Below, one piece after another: positions 7,440 through 14,703 of a stretch of DNA of 30,824 nt. The translations under genes and the position numbers were made by a program. Source of the DNA: Candidatus Omnitrophota bacterium (lineage in GTDB: Bacteria; Omnitrophota; Gorgyraeia; Gorgyraeales; Gorgyraeaceae); assembly GCA_026387215.1 (NCBI GenBank), contig JAPLMC010000036.1, positions 1-30,824 of the forward strand, given 5' to 3'. The notes under the pieces are model-generated. The model saw only the letters and a program-made list of their open reading frames with translations. It ran no database searches and was not told the DNA's origin. Every line of letters starts with the position of its first letter. Position 1 is the first letter of the stretch.

Positions 7440-7512
7440 AAATTTACTTCGTAAATTTGGATCCCGAGTCAGTCTTGCCACCGCTTTGCAATAGCGGGCA
7501 AGACGAGGAATC
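7440..7512 (+). repeat. two-hairpin repeat, copy B, plus orientation, upstream of tRNA-Ser(GCU)
   Basis: Hairpin 1 is CAAATTTAC-ttc-GTAAATTTG (starting in the tRNA's first bases). It is followed by ATCCCGAG, then a longer hairpin 2 with arms GTCTTGCC.CCGCT and AGCGGGCAAGAC, and finally GAGGAATC. The order hairpin, TCCCGAG, hairpin, CGAGGAA matches copies A, C and F but in the opposite direction. The tRNA is therefore bracketed by two inverted copies. It lies in the leader of the tRNA transcript. Confidence 0.6.
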
Positions 7513-7529
7513 TATTGCTTCAGGGGTTA

Positions 7530-7558
7530 ATTCTATCATATATCAAGAACAGTATCAA
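7530..7558 (-). promoter_or_regulatory. promoter for tRNA-Ser(GCU)
   Basis: On the minus strand TTGATA (7553-7558) and TAGAAT (7530-7535) are separated by 17 nt. It sits between the terminator of the secreted-protein operon and the tRNA, so the tRNA transcript would carry repeat copy B as its leader. Confidence 0.55.
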
Positions 7559-7587
7559 TACTTGATTTACGAAACAGCTGTAAATAT

Positions 7588-7626
7588 AAAAAAGGGCAGT
7601 AGTTTAGAAACTAACTGCCCTTTTTA
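7588..7626 (-). terminator. Rho-independent terminator of the secreted-protein operon
   Basis: A hairpin has arms AAAAAGGGCAGT and ACTGCCCTTTTT, extended by an AGTTT/AACT inner stem, and runs of T lie on both sides. On the minus strand it follows the stop of the 125-aa secreted protein by about 14 nt and ends in TTTTTTATA. It could work in both directions. Confidence 0.85.
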
Positions 7627-7639
7627 TTAAAATACAATA

Positions 7640-8017
7640 CTATTGCTGATTCTCTATTGAAATCAAACCTAGTTCTTTGCCTTCTAGTTCAGCTGTAACC
7701 ATTACTTGAAGCTTGCTATCAGGTCTTTTCAAAAAAATCTCTACTTTAGCACTGCTTGCTTTGTCAAACTTTAAAAGTTTTCCATCGCTAAATATAGAAT
7801 ATCCGCTGGCCGCACATTTTGGCAAAAGAGCGCATTCTTTTGTATGCGTTTTTACAAAATCCGATAACTGGTTTTTATTCTGAGAACTTGCGCATTTATT
7901 ATCAATAATATAGCCTTTCAGCATTAAAGTTTTTTCGAATTTAGCTGGTGTTTCTCCGGCAAATGCCATTGACACTACAAAACAGGCTAATATCGCAAAA
8001 CAAAATATTTTCTTCAT
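7640..8017 (-). CDS. secreted protein with a KGYIIDNKCA / HTKECALLPKCAASGY signature
   Basis: This 125-aa protein has a clear signal peptide (MKKIFCFAILACFVVSMAFA, cleaved about residue 20-21). The mature part carries LKGYIIDNKCA, then about 17 residues later HTKECALLPKCAASGYSIF, followed by DGKLLKFDKASSAK. Three to four cysteines suggest disulfides or metal binding. I have an impression that the same cysteine layout occurs in small secreted proteins of other bacteria, but I cannot name a characterised family. The C-terminal half (LQVMVTAELEGKELGLISIE) is strand-like. It is the last of three secreted proteins in one operon that ends at the 7588-7626 terminator and is probably controlled by the nearby two-component system. 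Confidence 0.75.
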   Translation of the reverse strand: MKKIFCFAILACFVVSMAFAGETPAKFEKTLMLKGYIIDNKCASSQNKNQLSDFVKTHTKECALLPKCAASGYSIFSDGKLLKFDKASSAKVEIFLKRPDSKLQVMVTAELEGKELGLISIENQQ

Positions 8018-8040
8018 ATTTTTTCTACCCCTGGTAAAAT

Positions 8041-8409
8041 TTATTTCTGAATTCTTATAGAAGTCGCTTCGTTAACGCCTTCTTTTGTAGTGATATAAGC
8101 TACTTTTACATTTGAATCTTTCTTAACGCTATCCAAAAGCATAGTATTAGAATAAGCGTCATAAATAGTAGTGGTACTTTTTACTAAAAACGTGAGTTTC
8201 TGATTTTTCTCATTCTCTGCTGTAATTTCAGACTTGGTTCCTTTTGCTATGTCAGGTAAAGACACGGATTCTATTTTCCCCGTAAATACCCTGGTCTCAA
8301 TAGCCTTTGGCGCAGCTTTAGCAACAATTGGCAGCACAGTCTGCTCTGCTGCAAAACATAATGAACTTACAAAAGTAGCCACGATTATTGTTAAAAGTAT
8401 CTTTTTCAT
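8041..8409 (-). CDS. small secreted beta-rich protein
   Basis: This 122-aa protein has a signal peptide (MKKILLTIIVATFVSSLCFA). The mature part is strand-rich. VFTGKIESVSLPDI, ITAENEKNQKLTFLVK, TTIYDAY and VKVAYITTKEGVNEATSIRI resemble the small OB-like barrel of DUF5666-type proteins (a strand pattern ending V-x-V-x-Y...G...A..I). The function is unknown. A strong ribosome binding site (AGGGAGG) lies 7 nt before the ATG. It is 28 nt downstream of the Lys-rich protein and 23 nt upstream of the 125-aa protein, so it is the middle gene of the operon. Confidence 0.75.
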   Translation of the reverse strand: MKKILLTIIVATFVSSLCFAAEQTVLPIVAKAAPKAIETRVFTGKIESVSLPDIAKGTKSEITAENEKNQKLTFLVKSTTTIYDAYSNTMLLDSVKKDSNVKVAYITTKEGVNEATSIRIQK

Positions 8410-8437
8410 ATCGTCCTCCCTTTTCTCTTTTTAAATT

Positions 8438-8665
8438 TTACTTATTAACCTTTGTGTCTTTTTTTACCTTCTTGGCTTTTACATGAGATTTTTCTTTCCT
8501 AACCTTAGTAGCTTTGGTTTTGGTTTTTACAACCTTTGCTTCTGATTTAACGACTTTACCGGCATCGGTTGTTTGACTTTGTATTTCTTCAGCAGCAAAA
8601 CTCCAAGTAGCAATGCTGACAAAAGAAATAAAAGCAATCATCATAACCTTTACTTTTGCGCTCAT
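8438..8665 (-). CDS. small secreted lysine-rich protein
   Basis: This 75-aa protein has a signal peptide (residues 1 to about 24, ending WSFAAEE). The mature tail is made almost only of Lys, Val, Thr and Ala (VVKTKTKATKVRKEK and similar), with about 20 lysines and no cysteine, so it should be extended and highly cationic. It may bind polyanions such as LPS, nucleic acid or metal-chelating polymers; that is a guess. A very strong ribosome binding site (AAGGAGGTG) precedes the ATG. It is the first gene of the secreted-protein operon and lies just downstream of the phased ATTAAAA repeat promoter. Confidence 0.7.
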   Translation of the reverse strand: MSAKVKVMMIAFISFVSIATWSFAAEEIQSQTTDAGKVVKSEAKVVKTKTKATKVRKEKSHVKAKKVKKDTKVNK

Positions 8666-8691
8666 AGAGCACCTCCTTTCTTATTAAAACA

Positions 8692-8741
8692 ATGATACAT
8701 TAAAGATGGTTAAATAATCATTAAAACAAAATTAAAAAATT
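8692..8741 (-). promoter_or_regulatory. phased-repeat promoter of the secreted-protein operon
   Basis: On the plus strand, ATTAAA-type heptamers begin at 8699 (ATTAAAG), 8709 (GTTAAAT), 8720 (ATTAAAA) and 8731 (ATTAAAA), that is, 10, 11 and 11 bp apart. On the minus strand the last three would sit in the -35 region. An 11-nt gap then leads to a TATCAT -10 box at 8692-8697. OmpR/PhoB-type response regulators bind such 11-bp direct repeats. The same layout, base for base in spacing, occurs at 11492-11541 before the two-component operon. Confidence 0.6.
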
Positions 8742-8754
8742 CTAATATTATTTT

Positions 8755-9669
8755 TCAGCAGATTTCCAAAGGAAAGGAGATAATAAAAGTAGTGCCATGG
8801 TTTAAAGTGCTTTCTGCTTCAATTTTGCCTTTATGGGCTTCGGCTATAGACCTGGCTATGCTTAATCCCAGCCCAAAACCACTCTGGTGGCCGGATTTAT
8901 CTACCTGATAGAAACGGTCAAAAATATGGCAAATATCTTTTTCAGGTATTCCTATGCCTGTATCGCTAACTCTTATATGGACAGAATCATTTTTCTTGGT
9001 TATACTTATGTTAACTTTTCCGCCCTGAGGATTATATTTTATTGCATTATCCAGTATATTCAAAAATAATCTTTTTAATTTATCTGCATCTCCGGAAATC
9101 ACTATTTTTTCCTGCTCCTTGATAGACATCTTTATGTTTTTCTGCATAGCCAAAATCTTTATATCATCTACAACGCTTTTAAGTAAAATAGTTATATCCA
9201 GCGTTTTGGTTTCAAGCATAACCGTATCATTTTCAAATCTAGCAAATATTAAAAGGTTTTCGACTATGCTAGAAATCCTATTTATCTCTTCTATGCTGCT
9301 CTTTAAAATATTCTCATATTCCTCTTTCGAGCGTATTTTTTTAAGTGCTACTTCTATTTCACCTTTTAAAATAGCTAAAGGAGTTTTAAGTTCATGCGCA
9401 AGATCTTCTATAAATTTACGCTGCGAGAAAAAAGCATATTCAAGCCTTGCAAGCATATCATTAAAAGTATCAGCCAGCCTGCTTATTTCGTCATTGGTAT
9501 CCGGAATACTTGTTCTTTTTTTTAAATTCTGGGCTGTTATCTGATGTATATCTTTTATGATTCTATCAACTGGATTCAAAGCAACTTTCGCAAAAAAAGC
9601 CCCTATTATACCTGTCAAGAATACCGTTAATGGAAGCAGCACAAACAACATTATCTTAAGACTAGCCAA
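8755..9669 (-). CDS. sensor histidine kinase, catalytic part (separate frame)
   Basis: This 304-residue frame holds a transmembrane segment (IMLFVLLPLTVFLTGIIGAF) and a HAMP linker (NPVDRIIKDIHQI to about residue 80). The phosphoacceptor box FIEDLAHELKTPLAI has H92. The N box is NILDNAIKYNP, G1 is VSDTGIGIPEKD, the F box is FDRFYQV, and G2 is GFGLGLSIA. All kinase motifs are intact. The frame has no proper start: the first plausible codon is a TTG (9669), and the sequence upstream, CPLNSIHSALASLK, is in phase and matches the end of the sensor domain encoded in the other frame. It is therefore the C-terminal part of a CusS-like heavy-metal-type sensor kinase. The partner regulator is at 10186-10854. 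Confidence 0.85.
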   Translation of the reverse strand: MASLKIMLFVLLPLTVFLTGIIGAFFAKVALNPVDRIIKDIHQITAQNLKKRTSIPDTNDEISRLADTFNDMLARLEYAFFSQRKFIEDLAHELKTPLAILKGEIEVALKKIRSKEEYENILKSSIEEINRISSIVENLLIFARFENDTVMLETKTLDITILLKSVVDDIKILAMQKNIKMSIKEQEKIVISGDADKLKRLFLNILDNAIKYNPQGGKVNISITKKNDSVHIRVSDTGIGIPEKDICHIFDRFYQVDKSGHQSGFGLGLSIARSIAEAHKGKIEAESTLNHGTTFIISFPLEIC

Positions 9670-10184
9670 AGCAGAATGTATGGAATTAAGAGGACACTGA
9701 GCATCCTTAAAGTAACTGGCTTAGACGCAGGGATTGCCGCTATCATAGTGTCAAAATATTTGTTACCGCGTGATACATAATTAAAAATATCTTTTGGTAA
9801 AGTTTCGAACTTCGGAATGTTCTTAGAAGAGGCTATGTGATTTCCTCTGACATTGAAAATCTGGACTATAATATCAAGGAGTTTAGGATCTCTTGATTTT
9901 TCTTCAACCCAACGCTGAGCAATTTTTGCAAAATTTATATTATCTATCTTGGTTAAACTTTCTACTGTAGAGTCGTCTTTTGATGCCTCTTGGCGTTCAG
10001 CCTCCCAGTATGTGTCAATAGAATTTGCAATTCCCTCTGCCCTTGATTCTAAAACATCATCCAAGTCTTCATGTAGCTTCTGGCTATATTTGTTATAAAG
10101 CATTGTGCTGAATAACAAAAGCGTCAAGCCCAATACTAGCATATACCAGAGGGTAATTTTAAATCGGATTGATTTTATAAACAT
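9651..10184 (-). CDS. sensor histidine kinase, N-terminal sensor part, ends at a frameshift
   Basis: This 177-aa frame has a first transmembrane helix (ITLWYMLVLGLTLLLFSTML, residues 10-29) and about 120 residues of periplasmic sensor domain. In phase it ends RMLSVLLIPYILLWLVLR. A -1 shift near 9700-9715 would read LRMLSV then PLNSIHSALASLK, the normal continuation in CusS-type kinases just before the second transmembrane helix. A single base missing from a run of C or T is the simplest cause. It starts 1 nt after the response regulator stop, so the two are cotranscribed. With the frame restored the kinase would be about 475-480 aa. The signal is unknown; the sensor shape suggests metal or envelope stress. 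Confidence 0.82.
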   Translation of the reverse strand: MFIKSIRFKITLWYMLVLGLTLLLFSTMLYNKYSQKLHEDLDDVLESRAEGIANSIDTYWEAERQEASKDDSTVESLTKIDNINFAKIAQRWVEEKSRDPKLLDIIVQIFNVRGNHIASSKNIPKFETLPKDIFNYVSRGNKYFDTMIAAIPASKPVTLRMLSVLLIPYILLWLVLR

Positions 10185-10185
10185 C

Positions 10186-10854
10186 TTAATTTCTTAGGAT
10201 ATAACCCCTGCCTCTCAGGGTATATATTAATTTCTTTTTATGGTCATGGTCTATTTTATTGCGCAAATAATTAATATAAACATCTATGACATTCGTAAAG
10301 GTATCAAAATTAATATCCCAGACATGTTCCGAAATCATAGTCCTTGTTATAACTGTTCCTGCGTTACGCATAAGATATTCCAGAAGGGCATATTCTTTGT
10401 TGGTTAGCAAAATTTCTTTATTTCCGCGGGTAACCTTATGGGTTAATAAATCAAGTTCAAGGTCTTCTGCTACAAGCTTTGTAGGCTCTGGTAAATCTTT
10501 CTTACGCAAAAGAGCTCTTATCCTGGCTAAAAATTCTTCAAAAGCAAATGGCTTGGTTAGATAATCGTCTGCCCCTGCATCAAGACCTATTACTTTGTCT
10601 TTAACCGCACTCCTCGCAGTAAGCATAAGAATAAATGCGCTAATTTTTTCTTCCCTTATTTTTCGGCATAAATTAATACCGTCCATTTTTGGTAGCATTA
10701 CATCCAACACAATTAAATCATATTCATTTGTTTTTGCTAAAAAATAACCTTCCTCTCCGTCATATGCGATATCTACAATATATCCCTCTTCTTTTAAGCC
10801 GCGTTTAATAAAATCCGCTATTTTTTTCTCATCTTCTATAACAAGAATTCTCAT
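10186..10854 (-). CDS. OmpR/PhoB-family response regulator
   Basis: This 222-aa protein has a receiver domain with E7/D8, phosphoacceptor D51 (LIVLDVMLPKMDG), T79 and K101 (KPFAFEEF). The C-terminal winged-helix domain is of the OmpR type, with LTNKEYALLEYLMRNAGTVI, VWDINFDTFTNVIDVYI and GRGYIL. The length is normal. It is closest in style to CusR/CopR-like regulators. It lies in the order 142-aa membrane protein, 36-aa membrane protein, regulator, kinase. The 11-bp spaced ATTAAAA repeats upstream of this operon and of the secreted-protein operon are good candidates for its own binding sites, implying autoregulation. Confidence 0.93.
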   Translation of the reverse strand: MRILVIEDEKKIADFIKRGLKEEGYIVDIAYDGEEGYFLAKTNEYDLIVLDVMLPKMDGINLCRKIREEKISAFILMLTARSAVKDKVIGLDAGADDYLTKPFAFEEFLARIRALLRKKDLPEPTKLVAEDLELDLLTHKVTRGNKEILLTNKEYALLEYLMRNAGTVITRTMISEHVWDINFDTFTNVIDVYINYLRNKIDHDHKKKLIYTLRGRGYILRN

Positions 10855-10872
10855 TAGATGTATGGTCAGTGC

Positions 10873-10983
10873 TTATTTTTTACATTTAAGGCAATAGTTA
10901 TTATGCATACATTTTACAAAAGTCTTAACAAATACATATATAACTATTAATATCACTATTTGCCCAAACAATCCCCAGCTCAT
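10873..10983 (-). CDS. 36-aa single-span membrane protein
   Basis: This small gene reads MSWGLFGQIVILIVIYVFVK followed by a short tail with three cysteines (C25, C31, C34; the last two as CLKC) and several lysines. A strong ribosome binding site (GGGAGG) lies 6 nt before the ATG, which supports translation. One hydrophobic helix (about residues 5-23) predicts an inner-membrane peptide, and the lysine-rich end is probably cytoplasmic. It starts 14 nt after the 142-aa membrane protein ends and is about 20 nt from the response regulator start, so it belongs to the two-component operon. Small membrane peptides can tune sensor kinases (MgrB on PhoQ is a known case); a similar role here is speculation. 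Confidence 0.65.
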   Translation of the reverse strand: MSWGLFGQIVILIVIYVFVKTFVKCMHNNYCLKCKK

Positions 10984-10997
10984 ATATACCTCCCTAT

Positions 10998-11426
10998 TTA
11001 AACTGTTTCGCCTGGTTTCAATGTTATATTATTCTCATTAAGATCCTTCTCTAGCTGCTTACGCAGTTCAATCTCATGGTGAAGCTGTCTGCTGATAATC
11101 CTTTCTGTTTCTGCCTTTGTATGAGCAACTCTTATAAGCTCTTCTTGTAGTCTTATGCACTCAGATGTTTCTTTCTTTAGCTCTATCCATCTACGCCAAG
11201 AGAAAATAGCAAAACCGATACTTAAAGTCAAAAGGAGTGTAATAATTTCATCGATATAAGTTATGGCTTTAGGATGTTTCTGAAATAACCCTACAATAAA
11301 CACGAATGCATTAAAAAAATAGGCAAGAACTGCTATCAGTATTGTAATAGTAGCAATCACAACCATATCTTTAAATGCATTTGTAAATCGGATTTTAGTG
11401 TTATTCTTTTTAAATATTTTGCGCAT
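10998..11426 (-). CDS. two-helix membrane protein with cytoplasmic coiled coil
   Basis: This 142-aa protein has a basic N-terminus, a transmembrane segment at about residues 21-46 (VVIATITILIAVLAYFF), and a second at about 59-76 (IDEIITLLLTLSIGFAIFSW). A charged helix follows, from about 78 to 130 (LKKETSECIRLQEELIR, KAETERIISRQLHHEIELRK), which should form a coiled coil. It looks like the membrane anchor and signalling helix of a sensor protein without any catalytic domain. The family is not recognised. It is the first gene of the two-component operon and lies about 60 nt downstream of the phased-repeat promoter. It may dimerise or interact with the kinase. Confidence 0.65.
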   Translation of the reverse strand: MRKIFKKNNTKIRFTNAFKDMVVIATITILIAVLAYFFNAFVFIVGLFQKHPKAITYIDEIITLLLTLSIGFAIFSWRRWIELKKETSECIRLQEELIRVAHTKAETERIISRQLHHEIELRKQLEKDLNENNITLKPGETV

Positions 11427-11485
11427 CAGGTATTTTTATACAATTCTCTTTTATATTTTTGTTAGATTATACTATATTATGTTTA

Positions 11486-11541
11486 ATTAAAATTATACAT
11501 TATTAGATATTAAAAAAGAATTAAAATCAGATTAAAATATT
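11486..11541 (-). promoter_or_regulatory. phased-repeat promoter of the two-component operon
   Basis: Plus-strand heptamers ATTAAAA begin at 11509, 11520 and 11531, exactly 11 bp apart, with a further ATTAAAAT at 11486. On the minus strand an 11-nt gap separates the nearest box from TATAAT (11492-11497). The -10 box and the three repeats are offset by exactly 2800 bp from those at 8692-8737, so the spacing is identical. This matches the way PhoB-class regulators replace the -35 element. Confidence 0.65.
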
Positions 11542-11594
11542 TTAATACTTTAATAATTGAACAACACCGGCTTTGTCAAGCTCACAAAATAAAC

Positions 11595-14150
11595 TTAATC
11601 ATACCCGTATTTTTTGATAAACCAGGTTTTTACTATCTGCACAAAAAAGAGATAGGTAATAACCATAAGAAAAAGTGCAAGAAAATATAATGGGGGTGGG
11701 GCCACAAATCCAAAGGGTTTTGCAAGCGAAGAAAAAGGTATAAAAATTCCAAGGCTTACAATAAATATTGATGTAAAAATCAGGAAATTGCTAGGTCTAG
11801 ACTCAATAAAAGGAATTTTTCCTGTTCGGATAATGTGTATCACAAGAGTCTGGGTGCAGAGAGATTCTATAAACCATCCTGTGTGAAACAATTCAGCCTT
11901 AGCATGAAATATAAACAACATTATTCCATAAGTAAGAAAATCATATACAGAACTTATCGGCCCTATAATAAACATGAATTTCTTAATGGCTTTTATATTC
12001 CATGGCCTAGGATTTCTGATATATTCCTTGTCTACCTGATCGCTAGGAATAGCTATTTGGGACAGATCATAAAGAAAATTATTCAGAAGTATCTGTATGG
12101 GAAGCATGGGCAGAAACGGCAAAAATAAGCAACCGCCTGTCATGCTGAACATATTGCCGAAATTAGAGCTTGAGCCCATTTTTATATATTTTACAATATT
12201 CCCGAAGGTCTTTCTGCCTTCTATAACGCCGTCTTCAAGAACCATAAGGCTTTTCTTTAACAATATTATATCCGCCGACTCCTTGGCAATATCAACCACG
12301 TTATTTACCGATATGCCTACATCAGAGGCTTTTAATGCAGGCGCATCATTTATGCCATCACCCAGGTAGCCTACGATATGGCCATTTTCATGAAGCGCGT
12401 GTATCACCTTTTCTTTCTGAAGAGGCGAAAGCCTGGCAAATATATTTGTAGTTTTTACAAGCTCCTGGAGTTCCTTATCGCTGATTTTTTCAACAATATC
12501 TCCTGTAATAAGGCCTTTTGCATCAAGCCCCACGTCACTGCATATCTTCTTAGTAACCAATTCATTATCGCCTGTCAGGACTTTTACTTCTATACCTAGT
12601 TTATTCAAGGCAACTATAGCCCTCTTCGTAGAAGGCTTCGGAGGATCAAAGAACGCGACATAACCTTTAAGTATCAGGTCCTTTTCATCGTCCTTTGAGT
12701 AGACATCCTTCTTTACTTCAATATCTTTATATGCTATCGCTAATACCCTGAAGCCATCTGAGCTAAGATTGTCATATTCCTCTTTCAGATCTGATAATAT
12801 CAGATCCTCCATATCCAGTATTTCGCCTTCAAGCTCATACTTGGAACACCTTTTAAATATCTCTTCAGGCGCACCCTTTGAGATAAGCACATGCTTACCT
12901 TCCATATCCACCACTACAGACATTATTCTTCTGGAAAAATCAAAAGGTATCTCGTCTAACTTCCTGAACTGCTTAACTAATATCTTTTCATATTTAAGAA
13001 TGGCTCTGTCCAAAAGATTTTTCAGACCTGTCTGGTAAAAACTATTAATATACGCGAATCTGAGCACATCTTCATTTTCTTTTCTTATTACATCGCAATG
13101 TTTTTCAAGCACGATCTTATCCATCGTAAGGGTGCCTGTCTTATCAGTACACAATATATCCATAGCCCCGAAATTCTGTATTGAGTTAAGCCGCTTCACG
13201 ATAACCTGCTTTTTAGACATAGCTATCGCGCCTTTGGAGAGATTTATAGCAACAAGCATCGGCAGCATCTCAGGAGTAAGGCCAACAGCTACGCCCAAAG
13301 AAAAAAGTAAAGATTCTATAAAATCCCCGCGACGTAACGCGTTTATGCTGAATATAAATAAAACCATAAACAACATAGCTCGTATCATAAGCCATGTAAA
13401 TTGATGCACGCCTTTATCAAAGCTGGTCTCTACCCTTATTGTAGCGAGTTTTCGGGAAAGCTCCCCGAACTGAGTAGAAAGCCCTGTTTTTACAGCTATG
13501 CCTAACGCCGTGCCGCTTACTACGCTTGAACCCATGAAAGCTATATTTGCTAATTCTGACAATGAGGAATTCTTAGGAATCACAGGGCTTACGAATTTTT
13601 CTATAGGAAAAGCCTCTCCTGTCAAAGACGCCTGATTTATAAATAAATCTTTGCAGGATATTATCCTCAGGTCAGCGGGTATCATGTCTCCTGCTGATAA
13701 ATCAATAATATCTCCTGGGACTATCTCTTTGATTTTAATTTCTTTTGGCCTGGAATTCCTGAAGACAGTCGCTGTTGCGCGTACCATTTCACTTAGCTTT
13801 TCAGCTTCTTTCCCAGCGCGATATTCTTGTATAAAGGAAAGCAGCACGCTCATTATTGCCATGAGAGTTACTAAAATCGCGCTTATTTTTGCTCCGAAAA
13901 ACAACGAGAATCCTGCGATAATCAGAAGGACTATTACAAGCGGATTCACGAATTTGGAAAGAATTTGTATTAGGATAGTTCTTTTTTTCTTCTTGGCAGG
14001 CTCGTTGTGGCCGTATTCTAAAAGCCGTTTTTTAGCCTCTTCTTCGGATAGGCCTTTAAAAGAGGTGTTTAATCTTTCAAAAATAACCTCCATAGAACAG
14101 CCTGTATAATCAAAATCCCAGTTCTGGCGCTTCTCGCTTCCATTTGACAT
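11595..14150 (-). CDS. mgtA: magnesium-importing P-type ATPase (MgtA type)
   Basis: This 851-aa P-type ATPase has an actuator loop TGEAF (177-181), membrane motif TPEMLP (292-297), and phosphorylation site ILCTDKTGTLT with D336. The hinge is GYLGDGINDAPALKASDVGISV. The C-terminal membrane region contains SSNFGNMFSM and LLNNFLYDLSQIAIPSDQVD, which is characteristic of the P3B MgtA/MgtB group that takes up Mg2+ at low external magnesium. The length is usual for the group. The start has no Shine-Dalgarno site. It lies 19 nt downstream of tadA and may share its transcript. The two-component operon follows after about 170 nt with its own promoter. Substrate assignment rests on these motifs. Confidence 0.9.
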   Translation of the reverse strand: MSNGSEKRQNWDFDYTGCSMEVIFERLNTSFKGLSEEEAKKRLLEYGHNEPAKKKKRTILIQILSKFVNPLVIVLLIIAGFSLFFGAKISAILVTLMAIMSVLLSFIQEYRAGKEAEKLSEMVRATATVFRNSRPKEIKIKEIVPGDIIDLSAGDMIPADLRIISCKDLFINQASLTGEAFPIEKFVSPVIPKNSSLSELANIAFMGSSVVSGTALGIAVKTGLSTQFGELSRKLATIRVETSFDKGVHQFTWLMIRAMLFMVLFIFSINALRRGDFIESLLFSLGVAVGLTPEMLPMLVAINLSKGAIAMSKKQVIVKRLNSIQNFGAMDILCTDKTGTLTMDKIVLEKHCDVIRKENEDVLRFAYINSFYQTGLKNLLDRAILKYEKILVKQFRKLDEIPFDFSRRIMSVVVDMEGKHVLISKGAPEEIFKRCSKYELEGEILDMEDLILSDLKEEYDNLSSDGFRVLAIAYKDIEVKKDVYSKDDEKDLILKGYVAFFDPPKPSTKRAIVALNKLGIEVKVLTGDNELVTKKICSDVGLDAKGLITGDIVEKISDKELQELVKTTNIFARLSPLQKEKVIHALHENGHIVGYLGDGINDAPALKASDVGISVNNVVDIAKESADIILLKKSLMVLEDGVIEGRKTFGNIVKYIKMGSSSNFGNMFSMTGGCLFLPFLPMLPIQILLNNFLYDLSQIAIPSDQVDKEYIRNPRPWNIKAIKKFMFIIGPISSVYDFLTYGIMLFIFHAKAELFHTGWFIESLCTQTLVIHIIRTGKIPFIESRPSNFLIFTSIFIVSLGIFIPFSSLAKPFGFVAPPPLYFLALFLMVITYLFFVQIVKTWFIKKYGYD

Positions 14151-14169
14151 AAATAGTATTAGATAAAAA

Positions 14170-14628
14170 TTAAGACTTGTTCCTCTTTATTTTAAAAAAC
14201 TCCTTTATTAAAGAGCTTGCTTCGCGCTCTAGAATCCCGTTTTTAACTTCAACCTTGTGGTTTAATTTTTTATTATTTAAGATCTTAAAGACTGATTTAT
14301 GCGCGCCTGTCTTTAGATCTTTTGCAGCGTATATTAAATTTTTTATACGGCTTAAAACCATTGCTCCTGCACACATACTGCAGGGTTCAAGCGTAGAATA
14401 CATTGTGCAATCCAGCAGCCTTTCGCTTTGTAAAAAATTTGCTGCCTGCGTAATAGCTATTATTTCTGCATGAGCAGTGGGGTCTTTTAACATTTTTATC
14501 TGATTATGCGCCTTAGCTATTATTTCATTATTATGCACAATAATAGCCCCTACAGGCACTTCATCAGCGTCAAATGCCTTTGCAGCTTCTTTCAAAGCTT
14601 CTTTCATGTAGTATTCGTGATTCTTCAT
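14170..14628 (-). CDS. tadA: tRNA-specific adenosine deaminase
   Basis: This 152-aa protein has the zinc deaminase motifs of TadA. TAHAEIIAI carries the zinc histidine and the proton-shuttle glutamate, and LEPCSMCAGAMV has the two zinc cysteines. The family makes inosine at the wobble position of tRNA-Arg(ACG). The N-terminus MKNHEYYMKEALKEAAKAF and the C-terminal helix SLIKEFFK are also typical. There is no Shine-Dalgarno site; a TATACT box lies only 4 nt before the ATG, so initiation may be leaderless or from read-through of the tRNA-Ser just upstream. A general cytidine/guanine deaminase is the only alternative and is less likely. Confidence 0.9.
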   Translation of the reverse strand: MKNHEYYMKEALKEAAKAFDADEVPVGAIIVHNNEIIAKAHNQIKMLKDPTAHAEIIAITQAANFLQSERLLDCTMYSTLEPCSMCAGAMVLSRIKNLIYAAKDLKTGAHKSVFKILNNKKLNHKVEVKNGILEREASSLIKEFFKIKRNKS

Positions 14629-14640
14629 AAAAAGTATAAT

Positions 14641-14703
14641 GCTCCTCGCGACTGCTTATAAAACTATGGTTGCTCGGGACGAATTTTACTTCGTAAAATT
14701 CGG
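14641..14703 (-). repeat. two-hairpin repeat, copy C, directly after tRNA-Ser(CGA)
   Basis: On the minus strand the tRNA ends G-CC-G and runs straight into hairpin 1 (AATTTTAC-gaa-GTAAAATT). It is followed by GTCCCGAGCAAC, an AT-rich loop and GTCGCGAGGAG. It is nearly identical in layout to copy A. The hairpin 1 stem differs by paired changes (GC pairs in copy A are AT pairs here), which preserves the fold. Confidence 0.75.
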
